Shown here: one piece after another, positions 6,145-6,161 of the stretch | How positions within the stretch are numbered: position 1 is the first letter of the stretch | Layout: each line of letters starts with the position of its first letter | DNA from: an uncultured Lysobacterales bacterium | GTDB taxonomy: Bacteria; Pseudomonadota; Gammaproteobacteria; Xanthomonadales; SZUA-36 | Assembly (NCBI GenBank): GCA_937995275.1 | Contig: CALKKN010000101.1 | Span: 1-6,161 of the forward strand | Length of the DNA stretch: 6,161 nt | Reading direction: 5' to 3' | Made by a program: the position numbers and the translations under genes | Notes under the pieces: model-generated | Databases searched by the model: none | What the model was told of the DNA's origin: nothing | Seen by the model: the letters and a program-made list of their open reading frames with translations, nothing else

Positions 6145-6161
6145 GATCGGCTTTCCGGTTT

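Overview
The window is 6161 bases of GC-rich bacterial DNA, densely packed on both strands. Codon usage, the Ala(CGC) tRNA and the style of the proteins suggest a high-GC proteobacterium, most likely a gammaproteobacterium. That placement is inference from the look of the genes and not a measured result.

Layout. Positions 1-147 (minus strand) hold the N-terminus of a chorismate mutase domain whose remainder lies outside the window. A 486-base stretch without protein genes follows (148-633). It contains a complete tRNA-Ala(CGC) on the minus strand, that gene's promoter, two inverted repeats and the promoter of the next operon. On the plus strand, arcB (ornithine carbamoyltransferase, 634-1635) and arcC (carbamate kinase, 1652-2584) are separated by 16 bases and clearly form an operon. 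A 4HBT-fold acyl-CoA thioesterase (2640-3083) lies 55 bases further on. A 64-residue cysteine-rich metal-binding protein (3185-3379) has its own promoter and ribosome binding site. Its 3' end overlaps by 12 bases that of a convergent major facilitator transporter (3368-4627, minus). Divergent from the transporter, a glutamate formimidoyltransferase / formimidoyltetrahydrofolate cyclodeaminase gene starts at 4801. It reads cleanly through the whole transferase domain and linker, then loses all recognisable similarity just after the first cyclodeaminase motif and stops at 6144, close to the window end.

How the genes fit together. ArcB and ArcC can turn citrulline and phosphate into ornithine, ammonia, CO2 and ATP, the last two steps of the arginine deiminase pathway. 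Arginine deiminase (arcA) and the antiporter (arcD) are not in the window. The arcB promoter has a perfect TATAAT and a poor -35, with a degenerate FNR/Anr-like box centred at -41.5 from the predicted start. This would fit oxygen-controlled expression, as is known for Pseudomonas arc genes, but only one half-site is good. The formimidoyltransferase recovers the formimino group of formiminoglutamate (histidine or purine breakdown) for the folate pool, so a nitrogen-compound catabolism theme links arcBC and ftcd. The transporter substrate is unknown.

The points most worth a second look are the small protein with a desulforedoxin-like cysteine pattern, the broken end of ftcd, the arcBC pair without arcA, and the FNR-like arrangement upstream of arcB. 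I see no mobile element, CRISPR array or defence system.
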